Assembly (NCBI GenBank): GCA_964505035.1
Contig: CAZDGK010000002.1
Location: 1 to 56,822, forward strand
Direction of reading: 5' to 3'
Source: CAZDGK01 sp964505035
Lineage (GTDB): Bacteria; Patescibacteriota; Saccharimonadia; UBA4664
Length of the DNA stretch: 56,822 bases
How positions within the stretch are numbered: position 1 is the first letter of the stretch; the number at the start of each line of letters is the position of its first letter. The position numbers and the translations under genes were made by a program. This document shows positions 15,167 through 23,649 of the stretch, piece after piece. The notes below the pieces were generated by a model. It was given only the letters and a program-made list of their open reading frames with translations, had not been told where the DNA came from and did no database searches.

Positions 15167-15976
15167 ATGGCGGAGCAAGATCTGAAGTCGAATGTGGAAC
15201 CGGAAGCGGGATGGGAACAGGCCAAGCTGAGCAGCGCGCTTGGTGCTGAGCCTGAGACTACCGAGCGGGCTGCCTATACTCCTACTCCGGCGGCGCGGCT
15301 GATTATCGAAAGCTTTCGTTTTAGCCAGGGTGGATTGGCAGTCCAGGTGGGGTGGCTGAGCTACCTGCGGACGGCTCATCCGGAATGCATGACGCTCGAA
15401 AAGGTATTGGCAGCCAAGGAGACGGTGATCAAGCTAGCTGAGGAGTATACCAGGCCAGATAGTCACATGAAGTTCACGGCTGTTGAACATCATGAAGCGG
15501 TAGCGGGGATGGTAAACACCGTTTATGGTCAACTAGAGTCTTTATTGAATAGGCGGCCCCAAGAGTCGACGCCGGAAAATCTGAGGAATATGAGGCTCAG
15601 TCTGATGATGTCGATGATTGGTGGTGACTACGACTATTTGCGTGCGAATGCGACGGGTAGAAAGCGGTCGGTTGACGACAGTGGAGGTGAGCCAACAACA
15701 AACAGTCGCTACCTCAGCCAGTTTGCCTTTTATGGGCTGGAGGGCCATCCGACTCCAGTTGAGTACCGGGAAGTGTTTGAACAGTTTCCGCAGTTGCTCG
15801 GGGAGTGTTGGGATGAGGAAATCAGACTACGCGAGGGTGGTTATGATATGCGAACGACAACTGTCGGGCTAGCGGCTCAGGCGGTGGTGGGGCGATACTG
15901 GCAGGTTTACCCGTCGGCCAGAGAGAATACGCCGGCCGAGCTGAGGGAGCTGATCGAACACGGACCCGTCGCGTAG
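15167..15976 (+). CDS. Hypothetical protein, 269 aa
   Basis: A soluble protein of no recognised family. The first 40 residues are acidic and low in complexity; the rest is largely helical (LEKVLAAKETVIKLAEEY; HHEAVAGMVNTVYGQLESLLNRR; VEYREVFEQFPQLLGECWDEEIRLREGGYDM). No membrane segment or signal peptide is present. Start ATG 15167 is supported by GGGGAGG. It ends 6 bp before the thrS -35 box, so it is transcribed separately from thrS. Confidence 0.68.
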   Translation: MAEQDLKSNVEPEAGWEQAKLSSALGAEPETTERAAYTPTPAARLIIESFRFSQGGLAVQVGWLSYLRTAHPECMTLEKVLAAKETVIKLAEEYTRPDSHMKFTAVEHHEAVAGMVNTVYGQLESLLNRRPQESTPENLRNMRLSLMMSMIGGDYDYLRANATGRKRSVDDSGGEPTTNSRYLSQFAFYGLEGHPTPVEYREVFEQFPQLLGECWDEEIRLREGGYDMRTTTVGLAAQAVVGRYWQVYPSARENTPAELRELIEHGPVA

Positions 15977-15982
15977 AGCGTT

Positions 15983-16011
15983 TTGACTTGAGCGTGAGCG
16001 TGGCGTATACT
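15983..16011 (+). promoter_or_regulatory. Promoter of thrS
   Basis: TTGACT (15983-15988), 17-bp spacer, TATACT (16006-16011). Predicted transcription start is near 16018, at the head of the T-box leader. Confidence 0.85.
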
Positions 16012-16017
16012 CGGGCT

Positions 16018-16191
16018 AGTCCAAGAGAGTGTTGACCGGGCCTTACCACCCCGCGAGCTCCGCTGCCGGTGGCGCACATCGGCGAAGAAAGTGCCGTCTC
16101 TATGACGGAAGTCTGGTGGAACCGCCCGATACGATGGGCCCAGACGCGCGGAAGACCGGCGCGTCTTTTGCGTATTAAGGGAGAGAGTTCG
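16018..16191 (+). promoter_or_regulatory. T-box riboswitch (threonyl type) with transcriptional attenuator
   Basis: The T-box core TGGAACCGC lies at 16117-16125. Antiterminator helix GTCTGG (16111-16116) with CCAGAC (16140-16145) shares AGAC with the terminator stem AGACGCGC (16142-16149) / GCGCGTCT (16159-16166) plus TTTT, so the two folds exclude each other. A short hairpin CCGTC-TCTAT-GACGG precedes the T-box. The variable T-box base is A, complementary to the T discriminator of tRNA-Thr at 1521-1596. Stem I is short; candidate threonine specifier codons ACC occur in it but I cannot choose one. Uncharged tRNA-Thr should permit read-through into thrS. Confidence 0.9.
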
Positions 16192-18042
16192 ATGAGTAAG
16201 GACAATTCAGCAGAGCAACTGTATGCGATGCGCCATTCGCTGGCGCATATCATGGCGACGGCGATTCAGGAGTTGCACCCGAAGACCAAGTTTGGGATTG
16301 GGCCGGTGGTGGAGCATGGTTTCTACTACGATGTGGATGCCGAGCCGAAGCTGACTGACGAGGATTTGGCTACTATAGAGGCAAAAATGGCCGAAATCGT
16401 AGCGGCTGATTACCCGTTTGAGCACTCACATATGAAGCTGGATGAGGCCATTGAGTACTTTGGCAAGCGGAGGCAGACCTACAAGCTTGAGCTGCTGAAG
16501 GACCTCAAAGAGCACGGCACGACGGTGGCGAAAGAAATTGATCGGAGCCAGCTAGGCCTGGATGAGGGGTCGAAAGTGGATGAGGTGAGCATTTACACGG
16601 ACGGGCCGTTTACTGACCTGTGCCGCGGGCCGCATGTGGCGAGCACCGGCAAGGTAGGTGCTTTCAAATTGATGCGCATATCTGGTGCGTACTGGCGCGG
16701 TAATGAAAAGAACGCTCAGTTGCAGCGGGTCTATGGTGTAGGATTTACAACAAAGGCCGAGCTGGATGAGCATTTGCATATGCTGGAAGAGGCCGAAAAG
16801 CGCGACCACCGCAAGCTGGGCAAGGAGCTGGATTTGTTTGTGTTTAGCGACCTGGTGGGGCCGGGGCTGCCGCTGTTTACTCCGAGAGGAACCATCATTC
16901 GCGAGCAGTTGAACAACTATGTGCAGGAGCTGCGGCAGACGATTGGCGGCGGGTATGACGCTGTGACGGTGCCGCACATTACCAAGAAGGACCTGTACGA
17001 GAAGAGTGGTCACTGGAAGAAATTCTCGGAGGAGTTGTTTAAGATCAACACCCGCGAAGGGCATTTGTTTGCGATGAAGCCGATGCAATGTCCGCACCAC
17101 ACTCAGATCTATACTAGCCAGGTGCGGAGCTACCGCGACCTGCCGATCCGCTACCGCGAGACTACTATGGCCTACCGTGATGAGCAGAGCGGCGAGCTGA
17201 GTGGACTGAGCCGGGTGCGGGCGATTACTCAGGACGATGCGCACGTGTTTTGCCGGCCAGCCCAGGTAGAGGGCGAGGTCAGTCGGATTTGGGATATCAT
17301 CACCACGTTTAACCGGACGTTTGGTTTTGAGCTGCAGGTGCGGCTCTCGCGGCACGATCCCAACCAGATGGACAAGTACCTTGGGACGCCGGAGATGTGG
17401 AAGAAGGCCGAGGCACAGCTCCAGAGCGTAGTGGAGGCCAAAGGCGTTGAGTATGTCGACGGGCTGGGCGAGTCGGCGTTTTATGGGCCAAAGCTGGACT
17501 TTGTGGGCCGCGACGTGCTGGGCCGGGAGTTTCAGGCCGGCACGGTGCAGATCGACTTTGGCCAGCCGGAAGGCTTTGACCTGACATGCGTGAATGAGGC
17601 CGGCGAGAATGAGCGGATTGTGATGGTGCACGCGGCCATTATGGGCTCGATTGAGCGGTTTATGGTGCTGGTGATCGAGTCGACGGCCGGGGCCTTCCCG
17701 CTGTGGCTGGCGCCCGAGCAGGTGCGGCTGGCGCCGGTGAACGACACCAAGGAGCTGGCTAAATATACCGAGAAGGTGCGGGCTGAACTGGCCGGCGCCG
17801 GATTGCGCGTGGGCGTGGATGCTAGCGCGGAGAGCGTTGGCAAGAAGATCCGGGCGGCGGGTGTGGCCAAGGTGCCCTACACGCTAGTGATTGGCGAGAA
17901 GGAGCGGGAGAGCGGCCGGGTGAGTCCGCGGCTGCGTCAGGGTCACGGTGAGTTTGAGGGTGAGATGACGGTCGGTGAATTGGCCGAGGCGCTACAGCTT
18001 GAGGTGAAGGAGCGCTCACTGCGGAGTATGCTGAAAGCATAA
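16192..18042 (+). CDS. thrS: Threonyl-tRNA synthetase lacking the TGS domain
   Basis: A 616-aa class II synthetase charging tRNA-Thr. It begins directly with the editing (SAD) domain: HSLAH (13-17) and CRGPH (about 143-147) are the editing-site signatures. The catalytic core has MQCPHH (zinc Cys), RVRAITQDDAHVFC and GSIERFM (motif 3), followed by an anticodon-binding domain. The N-terminal TGS domain of longer bacterial enzymes is absent. The usual zinc-ligand His in the xxHRxExSG segment is Tyr here (MAYRDEQSGEL), as in some lineage-specific ThrS forms. Start ATG 16192 has AAGGGAGAG; an open frame to 16069 runs through the T-box and is not coding. Confidence 0.96.
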   Translation: MSKDNSAEQLYAMRHSLAHIMATAIQELHPKTKFGIGPVVEHGFYYDVDAEPKLTDEDLATIEAKMAEIVAADYPFEHSHMKLDEAIEYFGKRRQTYKLELLKDLKEHGTTVAKEIDRSQLGLDEGSKVDEVSIYTDGPFTDLCRGPHVASTGKVGAFKLMRISGAYWRGNEKNAQLQRVYGVGFTTKAELDEHLHMLEEAEKRDHRKLGKELDLFVFSDLVGPGLPLFTPRGTIIREQLNNYVQELRQTIGGGYDAVTVPHITKKDLYEKSGHWKKFSEELFKINTREGHLFAMKPMQCPHHTQIYTSQVRSYRDLPIRYRETTMAYRDEQSGELSGLSRVRAITQDDAHVFCRPAQVEGEVSRIWDIITTFNRTFGFELQVRLSRHDPNQMDKYLGTPEMWKKAEAQLQSVVEAKGVEYVDGLGESAFYGPKLDFVGRDVLGREFQAGTVQIDFGQPEGFDLTCVNEAGENERIVMVHAAIMGSIERFMVLVIESTAGAFPLWLAPEQVRLAPVNDTKELAKYTEKVRAELAGAGLRVGVDASAESVGKKIRAAGVAKVPYTLVIGEKERESGRVSPRLRQGHGEFEGEMTVGELAEALQLEVKERSLRSMLKA

Positions 18043-18767
18043 TGGCTGACTTTGACGAGCAACGCTGGGCCGAGGTTCTGCGCCAACCGGACTGGTATGT
18101 ACAGATGGCAGACGAGTTGCAGGCATTGCGGCAGCGGTCTGAGGAGGTTGGGGGCGAAGAGGGGCGGCTCATGCGAAGGACGTTTCGTGACTTCGTAGCT
18201 GAGCGACTGGAGGTTGGCGAGGTGGCGCTGGCTGATCATGGCGACAACCTGGACGAGCAGCGGCTGCCGGTAGACACGGTGGTGATTCATCACACTAGCG
18301 CTGAGCCGGGCTACTCGTTGAGCTATATGAACGCGGTCCATTTGCTGAACGTGTATGTGCCGTACTACCTGAAGCCGAGCGTGCCGGGTGAGGAGCATTT
18401 GCAAGGCCAGCCGATCTGGAGCAACCACTTCGATCAGCAGGGTCGGCAAACCTTCCATGCTTATCATTGGTTTGTGCGGATGGACGGCTCGTCGGAGCGA
18501 CTGCTGGCGGATGATCAGATCGGCTGGCAGGCGGGTAACTGGGAAGTGAACCGGCGGAGTGTGGCCATTTGCTTGGACAACGACTATGAGCAGCGAGACC
18601 CGGAGCGGGTGGTGCTGGAGGTGGTGGCCGGGCTGATCAAAGAGCATTACCCGCAGGTGCTGGCCGAGCGGGTAATTGGTCACTGTGAGGCTAATCCGAA
18701 GACGGTTTGTCCGGGCGGGGGTTTCCTGGGTGGCTGGAAGGAGCAATTGTTGGAGATGCTGGGATGA
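18042..18767 (+). CDS. N-acetylmuramoyl-L-alanine amidase, Amidase_2/PGRP type
   Basis: A 241-aa zinc amidase that cleaves the MurNAc-L-Ala bond of peptidoglycan. Zinc ligands are the His in VVIHHTS (about 81-86), His in VIGHCEANP (about 211-219) and Cys in TVCPGG. YHWFVRMDG and NRRSVAICLDND are also family features. Residues 1-65 are a helical, charged extension without a visible signal peptide, so export would be non-classical or it acts in the cytoplasm. ATG 18042 overlaps the thrS TAA by 1 nt; the next gene overlaps by ATGA. The T-box therefore may influence expression of the hydrolases too. Confidence 0.9.
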   Translation: MADFDEQRWAEVLRQPDWYVQMADELQALRQRSEEVGGEEGRLMRRTFRDFVAERLEVGEVALADHGDNLDEQRLPVDTVVIHHTSAEPGYSLSYMNAVHLLNVYVPYYLKPSVPGEEHLQGQPIWSNHFDQQGRQTFHAYHWFVRMDGSSERLLADDQIGWQAGNWEVNRRSVAICLDNDYEQRDPERVVLEVVAGLIKEHYPQVLAERVIGHCEANPKTVCPGGGFLGGWKEQLLEMLG

Positions 18768-19546
18768 ATCTGAAACCGATTATTGAGCGATACCAATTGG
18801 ATGTGAATGGCGTGCGGTTTTGGACGCCGTACTGGCGCAACCGAGACAATCATCTGTACTGGCTAGACGCACCGTACCGGGGTAAGGGGACGCCAGCGCA
18901 GCTGGAGCGGGTGCTGCGCCGACGATTGGGTGTGGTGCCGCAGGCGGAGTGGCCGCAGACTGAGCAGGGGATGCGTGAGCAGATGCGTAAGTATGGTCTA
19001 GGCGTAGACTGCTCTGGGTTTGTTTACTATGTGCTCGATCAATGGTTGCAGCAGCGTGGCCAGCGACTGGCGCAATACCTGGTGTTTTATCGGAGTGAAG
19101 TGATCGAGACGCTCAAGTATGTGCCGGCTCGGAAGACGCTGACGCCGGACTTGGGACGATTGCCGGAGGCGGTAGCGCTGAGCGAGGTCTGCCGGTGGTG
19201 GCGACGGGATCCGGTGAACCATGTGAATGTGCGACGGTTGACGGACCCTATCGTGGCGGACCGAGTGATGAGTCTAGACCAGGTGCGGGCAGGGGACATG
19301 ATCAAGACTACCGGGGTGGAGGGAGATCACGTGGTGCTGGTAGTGGAGGCTTTGCCCGACCGGATCGTGTATGCGGAGTCGGGCAACTTTACCAGTGGGC
19401 TGGGTGGGGTGAAGTATGGCACAATTGCGATCCTGGACCCGCAGGGCACGCTAGCGGAGCAAGATTGGGAGCGGCGGACGGATGTGAGCCCAGATCTTGA
19501 GACGCGTGACGGGGTGTGGCGGCTAAAGGCTGTGGCGGAGGGTTAG
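18764..19546 (+). CDS. NlpC/P60-like cysteine hydrolase
   Basis: A 260-aa protein. The catalytic Cys lies in GLGVDCSGFVYYVLD (about 79-93) and the His in GVEGDHVVLVVE (about 185-196), with the preceding GDMIKTTG typical of papain-like NlpC/P60 folds. A large insert (about 100-170) between the Cys and His separates it from minimal NlpC domains. It probably cleaves peptidoglycan stem peptides. No signal peptide is seen. ATG 18764 overlaps the amidase stop by 4 nt. The pairing of an amidase with an endopeptidase suggests joint wall turnover or attack on a host wall. Confidence 0.82.
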   Translation: MNLKPIIERYQLDVNGVRFWTPYWRNRDNHLYWLDAPYRGKGTPAQLERVLRRRLGVVPQAEWPQTEQGMREQMRKYGLGVDCSGFVYYVLDQWLQQRGQRLAQYLVFYRSEVIETLKYVPARKTLTPDLGRLPEAVALSEVCRWWRRDPVNHVNVRRLTDPIVADRVMSLDQVRAGDMIKTTGVEGDHVVLVVEALPDRIVYAESGNFTSGLGGVKYGTIAILDPQGTLAEQDWERRTDVSPDLETRDGVWRLKAVAEG

Positions 19547-19894
19547 GTGGAGCGACCGGAGGCTGAGTTTGCCGAGCGGGTGTACGCGTACGTGGCCCAG
19601 ATCCCGGCGGGCCGGGTGATGACGTACGGCCAGCTGGCGGCGCTCAGTGGCAGTCCGCGGGCAGCTCGGATTGTCGGCGGTGTGGCCCACTACGGCCCGG
19701 AGTCATTGCCGTGGCACCGAGTAGTGAATAAGCAGGGTGGCTTGGCGTCTGGGTACTATGGCGGGCGGAGCGAACAGGCGCGCCGGCTGGCTGAGGAGGG
19801 AGTGGAGATTGATGAGCAGGGTAATGTCGATGTTGAGCGGTTGCTATGGTGGCCTCCTGGTGAAGAGCCATCGCAAATGGGACTAGGTTTGTAG
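19547..19894 (+). CDS. Alkyltransferase-like protein (ATL)
   Basis: A 115-aa MGMT-fold DNA-binding protein. RVMTYGQLAALSG and RAARIVGGVAH are the helix-turn-helix and arginine-finger segments. The active-site PCHR is PWHR (about 54-57): Cys is replaced by Trp, the mark of ATL proteins, which bind O6-alkylguanine without repairing it and hand the lesion to nucleotide excision repair. The C-terminal extension (about 95-115) is Pro/Glu-rich. GTG 19547 directly follows the upstream stop. It is the last gene of the thrS-led run. Confidence 0.9.
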   Translation: MERPEAEFAERVYAYVAQIPAGRVMTYGQLAALSGSPRAARIVGGVAHYGPESLPWHRVVNKQGGLASGYYGGRSEQARRLAEEGVEIDEQGNVDVERLLWWPPGEEPSQMGLGL

Positions 19895-19908
19895 ACTTAT
19901 TTACAACA

Positions 19909-20796
19909 ATGATCGATCCAAATGTAAAACTTATTGCCATTGTTGGGCCGACTGCTTCGGGTAAGACTGATTTGGCTTTGGCTTTGGCAGAGCGATTTAA
20001 TGGCGAGATTGTGTGTGCGGATTCGCGGACGGTGTACCGCGGCATGGATATTGGTACCGCCAAGCCGACGGCAGCCGAGCAGGCGAAGGTGCCCCACCAT
20101 CTGCTGGATGTAGTGGACCCGGGCGAGGTGCTGAGCGCAGCGGCATTTAAAGATTTGGCGGAGGCGGCGATACACGATATCTGGAGTCGGGGACGGGTGC
20201 CTTTCCTGGTGGGAGGGAGCGGTTTGTATATTGATGCGGTGCTATTTGATTACGAGTTTCCGGCGGCAGCCGATGCCGAGAGGCGCGCTCAGCTTGAGGC
20301 GCTGACGGACGATGAGCTGCGGGAGTTGTTGGCGGCTGAGGACCCGGAGGCGGCGGGGACGGTTGATATGGCCAATCGCCGGCGGGTGATTCGAGCGCTG
20401 GAAACGGCCGGCCAAGGGCGAGGCCGGCGGACTGATGTGCGACCAGGCATTTTGTGCCTGGGTATGAGTCTGAACAAAGAAGTTATTCAAAATCGCATTG
20501 AGCAGCGCGTCGAAAAAATGCTTGCCAGAGGGTTTATTGATGAGGTGCGACATATTGGTGAAACCTACGGCTGGGAGTCAGAGGCCATGAGCGGTATCGG
20601 CTACCGAGCCTTCAAGGACGTCGTCTTGGGTACCGAAACGGTGGAGCAAGGCGCCGCGGATTTCGTGCGGGGAGACCAGCTGCTGGTGAAGAAGCAGCTG
20701 ACATGGTTTCGGCGCAACCCGGCTATTCGCTGGCTTGACCGGCCAGAAGAGGCCGAGCGATTGGTAGGTGCGTTCTTGAGGAATGAATTGATATAA
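19909..20796 (+). CDS. miaA: tRNA dimethylallyltransferase
   Basis: A 295-aa enzyme that adds dimethylallyl to A37 of tRNAs reading UNN codons. GPTASGKT (about 12-19) is the P-loop. DSRTVYRGMDIGTAKPT is the substrate loop, with Thr where Gln is usual. VPHHLLDV, GGSGLYIDAV and RRRVIRALE are further family motifs, and YRAFKDV precedes a KKQLTWFRRNPAIRWLD ending. ATG 19909 has no clear Shine-Dalgarno; TATTTA lies just upstream. The gene ends 7 nt before murT. Confidence 0.95.
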   Translation: MIDPNVKLIAIVGPTASGKTDLALALAERFNGEIVCADSRTVYRGMDIGTAKPTAAEQAKVPHHLLDVVDPGEVLSAAAFKDLAEAAIHDIWSRGRVPFLVGGSGLYIDAVLFDYEFPAAADAERRAQLEALTDDELRELLAAEDPEAAGTVDMANRRRVIRALETAGQGRGRRTDVRPGILCLGMSLNKEVIQNRIEQRVEKMLARGFIDEVRHIGETYGWESEAMSGIGYRAFKDVVLGTETVEQGAADFVRGDQLLVKKQLTWFRRNPAIRWLDRPEEAERLVGAFLRNELI

Positions 20797-20797
20797 T
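20792..20797 (+). promoter_or_regulatory. Extended -10 box, leaderless start for murT
   Basis: TGATATAAT (TATAAT 20792-20797) overlaps the miaA stop codon and lies 6 nt before ATG 20804. Transcription would start at the murT start codon. Confidence 0.65.
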
Positions 20798-20803
20798 GCA
20801 GGT

Positions 20804-22174
20804 ATGCGTACCGCCGCGACATTGCTGATTGCCAAGACCACTCAGAAACTGAGTCAGGTCCTGGCGCGTGGTGGTGGTGCAGCGCTGCCGGGGCTGGTGG
20901 CAGAGCGAATTGATCCAGGTCTTGGCCGCCGGCTGGTGCGGCAATTGCCCAAGGGTGTGATCCTGGTGACTGGGACCAATGGCAAGACTACGACCACGAA
21001 GCTGCTCGTGGCGATGCTAGAGGCGGCTGGTGAGCGAGTGCTGACCAACCGTACTGGTTCGAACCTGAAGCGCGGGGTATTGTCGGCGCTGATCGCGAGC
21101 GTCAATCTGAGGGGCCATACCCGCGCGACCATGGCGGTGTTTGAGGTGGACGAGGCTAGCTTGCGGCGGGTGGCTCCCGAGCTGCAGCCACGGCAGATAG
21201 TCGTGACGAACCTGTTTCGCGACCAGCTAGACCGCTATGGCGAGCTGGATACGACGGCTGCACTGATAGGCCAAGGCATCGCGGCGACGTCGGCGCATCT
21301 GTACCTCAACGCTGATGACCCGCTGGTGGCTAGCTTGGCCAAGTACGCAGTGCCCGAGCGGGTGACGTACTTTGGCATTGAGGGCCTGCCGTCGGCTAGT
21401 GCGTCGGCACTGATGACGGCGACTGACTCGGACCGGTGTCCGCAGTGCGGTGAGCGACTGACGTTTAGCCGGACGTTTTATGGTCATATTGGGCATTATC
21501 ATTGTGCTCATTGCGGGCTGAGTCGGCCACAGCCTAAGGTGGCGGTGACGAGTGTGCGGGAAGCTGGCTTGGATGGCACGCGGTTTACGGTGTCGGTGGA
21601 AGGACACCGGCACGATCTGGAGTGGCCACTGCCGGGTACCTACAATCTGTACAATGCACTAGCCGCAATAGCGGTGGCGGCGGGTTCGGGGCTGGAAGTG
21701 GCGGTGATGGCCAAGACGTTGGCTCAGACTGGCGCGGCGTTTGGGCGGGTGGAGAAGGTGATGGTGAAAGGACGCACACTGTATCTGCTGCTCATTAAGA
21801 ATCCGGCCGGGTTTACGCAGGTGCTTGAAACGTTTCTGATGGGGCAGAAGGCGCCGGTAGCGCTGATGGTGGTGAATGATAAGTTTGCCGATGGCCGGGA
21901 TGTGTCGTGGCTATGGGATGTGCCGCTGGAGGCCTTGGCTCGCCTGCAGCCGCGGGTGTGGACGGCTGGTATCCGGGGAGCTGACATGGCTCTGAGGCTG
22001 CATTATGCCGGGGTGGATGCTAAGGCCGCGCCGAGTCTGGACCAGGCGCTGGAGGCGGTGGTGGCGGCTACCCCCGAGGGCGGGCGGGTGTTTATATTGC
22101 CGACCTATACGGCGATGCTGGAGGTGCGGCAGCGGCTAGGCCGCTTGGTGGAGCTAGAGGTGGTGCGAGCATGA
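20804..22174 (+). CDS. murT: Lipid II isoglutaminyl synthase, MurT subunit
   Basis: A 456-aa Mur-ligase-like ATPase that with GatD amidates D-Glu of lipid II to D-isoglutamine. VTGTNGKTTTTK (about 55-66) is the ATP loop, NRTGSNLKRG follows, and the diagnostic zinc insert has CPQC (about 212-215) and CAHC (about 237-240). The C-terminal DUF1727 region (about 315-440) is present. The stop overlaps gatD by 4 nt, as expected of the complex. This modification is typical of Gram-positive-type walls and implies a peptidoglycan-bearing monoderm. Confidence 0.95.
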   Translation: MRTAATLLIAKTTQKLSQVLARGGGAALPGLVAERIDPGLGRRLVRQLPKGVILVTGTNGKTTTTKLLVAMLEAAGERVLTNRTGSNLKRGVLSALIASVNLRGHTRATMAVFEVDEASLRRVAPELQPRQIVVTNLFRDQLDRYGELDTTAALIGQGIAATSAHLYLNADDPLVASLAKYAVPERVTYFGIEGLPSASASALMTATDSDRCPQCGERLTFSRTFYGHIGHYHCAHCGLSRPQPKVAVTSVREAGLDGTRFTVSVEGHRHDLEWPLPGTYNLYNALAAIAVAAGSGLEVAVMAKTLAQTGAAFGRVEKVMVKGRTLYLLLIKNPAGFTQVLETFLMGQKAPVALMVVNDKFADGRDVSWLWDVPLEALARLQPRVWTAGIRGADMALRLHYAGVDAKAAPSLDQALEAVVAATPEGGRVFILPTYTAMLEVRQRLGRLVELEVVRA

Positions 22175-22893
22175 GAGGGCACCGGCTGGTGATCGCGCAT
22201 TTGTATCCGCGCGAAATGAACATTTATGGTGACCTGGGCAATATTTTGACTTTGCGCAAGCGGTTGGAGTGGCGCGGCTATGAGGCGGAGGTGGTGGCTG
22301 TGGAGCCAGGAGCTGCGGTGGACTGGGCTCGCGTAGACCTGGTATTTGGCGGTGGTGGCCAGGATTCGGGCCAGCTGGTAATTGCGCAGGACTTGCTGCG
22401 GCATGGTGAGGATTTGAGGCAGATGGCAGCCGAGGGTGTGCCGATGCTGACGATTTGCGGAACGTACCAACTGTTTGGCCGTGGCTTTACTACCATGGAA
22501 GGCAGCGAGCTGCCGGGCATTAATATTTTCCGCGCCAGCACGGTGGGAGGCCGCGTGCGGATGATTGGAAATGTTGTAATAGATACTGCATTTGGCCGAT
22601 TGGTGGGATTTGAGAACCATTCTGGGCAGACGATGCTGGAGCCTGGGCAGGAGCCGCTCGGTAAGATACGGAAGGGTTACGGCAATAACCCATGGAGCAA
22701 GCGCGAGGGAGCGGTGGCCAACCAAGCGATTGGCACCTACCTGCATGGTCCGGTGCTGCCAAAGAACCCGCGCCTGGCTGACCACTTGTTGCTGGAGGCC
22801 TTGCGACGGCGGTACAGTGTAGATGAACTGGAGACACTGGATGACGCGCGCGAGCATGAAGCGGCCAAGGTAGCGATGGGGAGGCCGCAATGA
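22171..22893 (+). CDS. gatD: Lipid II isoglutaminyl synthase, GatD glutamine amidotransferase subunit
   Basis: A 240-aa class I-like (CobQ-type) glutaminase supplying ammonia to MurT. LYPREMNIYGDLGN is the N-terminal signature, FGGGGQDSGQ precedes the nucleophile Cys in MLTICGTYQLFG (about 96), and the catalytic His is in YLHGPVLPKNP (about 191). The third catalytic residue is less clear. It overlaps murT (4 nt) and the YfiH-type gene (4 nt), giving a coupled three-gene block. Confidence 0.95.
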   Translation: MRGHRLVIAHLYPREMNIYGDLGNILTLRKRLEWRGYEAEVVAVEPGAAVDWARVDLVFGGGGQDSGQLVIAQDLLRHGEDLRQMAAEGVPMLTICGTYQLFGRGFTTMEGSELPGINIFRASTVGGRVRMIGNVVIDTAFGRLVGFENHSGQTMLEPGQEPLGKIRKGYGNNPWSKREGAVANQAIGTYLHGPVLPKNPRLADHLLLEALRRRYSVDELETLDDAREHEAAKVAMGRPQ

Positions 22894-23645
22894 GTTTGAG
22901 TATTCATTCGCAGCTACTGGCGAGCACCGGACAGCTGGTTGAGGGGATCTCTACGGCGCAGGCTGGCAATATGTCGCCGCTGTATGGGCCGACTGATGAG
23001 GTAGCGAAGGCGCGACGAGTGTTCTTGCGTGACCTTGGGACAAGTATGGACCACGGGATTTATTTCCGGCCCTATAACCGCGATGTGATCATGGATGTGG
23101 ATGCCGGCTTCGCTGGTATCGGGATGGAGAGCGGGCTGCCGGTGATGGCGGACGCGCTGGTGACGCGGACGCCGGGTGTGGGCTTGTTTGTGCTGTTGGC
23201 TGATTGCCAGTCGATCTCGCTGTTTGATCCGCGCGCCATGGTGATTGCTCTGATCCATGCTGGGCGGTTTGGCCTGCAGGAGCAGCTCGTGACCAAGGTG
23301 ATTGAGCACCTGCATCATCATTACGGCTCGTTGCCAGAAAACCTAATGGCCTATCTGGGTCCGCGCCTGTCGGCTGAGCATCATGTGTTTGAGCCGTGGA
23401 TTACGCAGGAGGTGAGTGGCTGGGGCAAGCACATGAAGATCACGGCCAATGGGCGCTATACGCTGGATATCCGCGGCTACGCACTGGAACAGCTACGGGT
23501 GGCCGGTGTGCGGATCAAGAATATCGAGGAGACGCCGATTGATACATATTCGTCGCCGGTGTTTTACTCGCATGTGAGGTCGGCTCGTGAAGGCCTGACT
23601 GAAGCCCGGTTCGGGGCGTACCTGGAGATGAAACGGCAGGGCTAG
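22890..23645 (+). CDS. pgeF: YfiH/PgeF-family (DUF152) protein
   Basis: A 251-aa member of the YfiH family, known as a peptidoglycan-editing hydrolase or purine-nucleoside-acting enzyme depending on the member. ADALVTRTPGVGLFVLLADCQSISLFDP carries the metal-binding Cys (about 104), and IHAGRFG holds the conserved His, although the common form is HAGWRG. YLGPRLSAEHHVFE and DIRGYALEQLRVAGV match the C-terminal half. Linkage to murT-gatD supports a wall-related role, such as correcting misincorporated muropeptides. The WR-to-RF change is next to the metal site and may alter activity. Confidence 0.88.
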   Translation: MSLSIHSQLLASTGQLVEGISTAQAGNMSPLYGPTDEVAKARRVFLRDLGTSMDHGIYFRPYNRDVIMDVDAGFAGIGMESGLPVMADALVTRTPGVGLFVLLADCQSISLFDPRAMVIALIHAGRFGLQEQLVTKVIEHLHHHYGSLPENLMAYLGPRLSAEHHVFEPWITQEVSGWGKHMKITANGRYTLDIRGYALEQLRVAGVRIKNIEETPIDTYSSPVFYSHVRSAREGLTEARFGAYLEMKRQG

Positions 23646-23649
23646 CGAG

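Noticed and set aside
16069..16191. N-terminal extension of thrS from GTG 16069
   Set aside because: This stretch is the T-box leader with terminator; the real start is ATG 16192.
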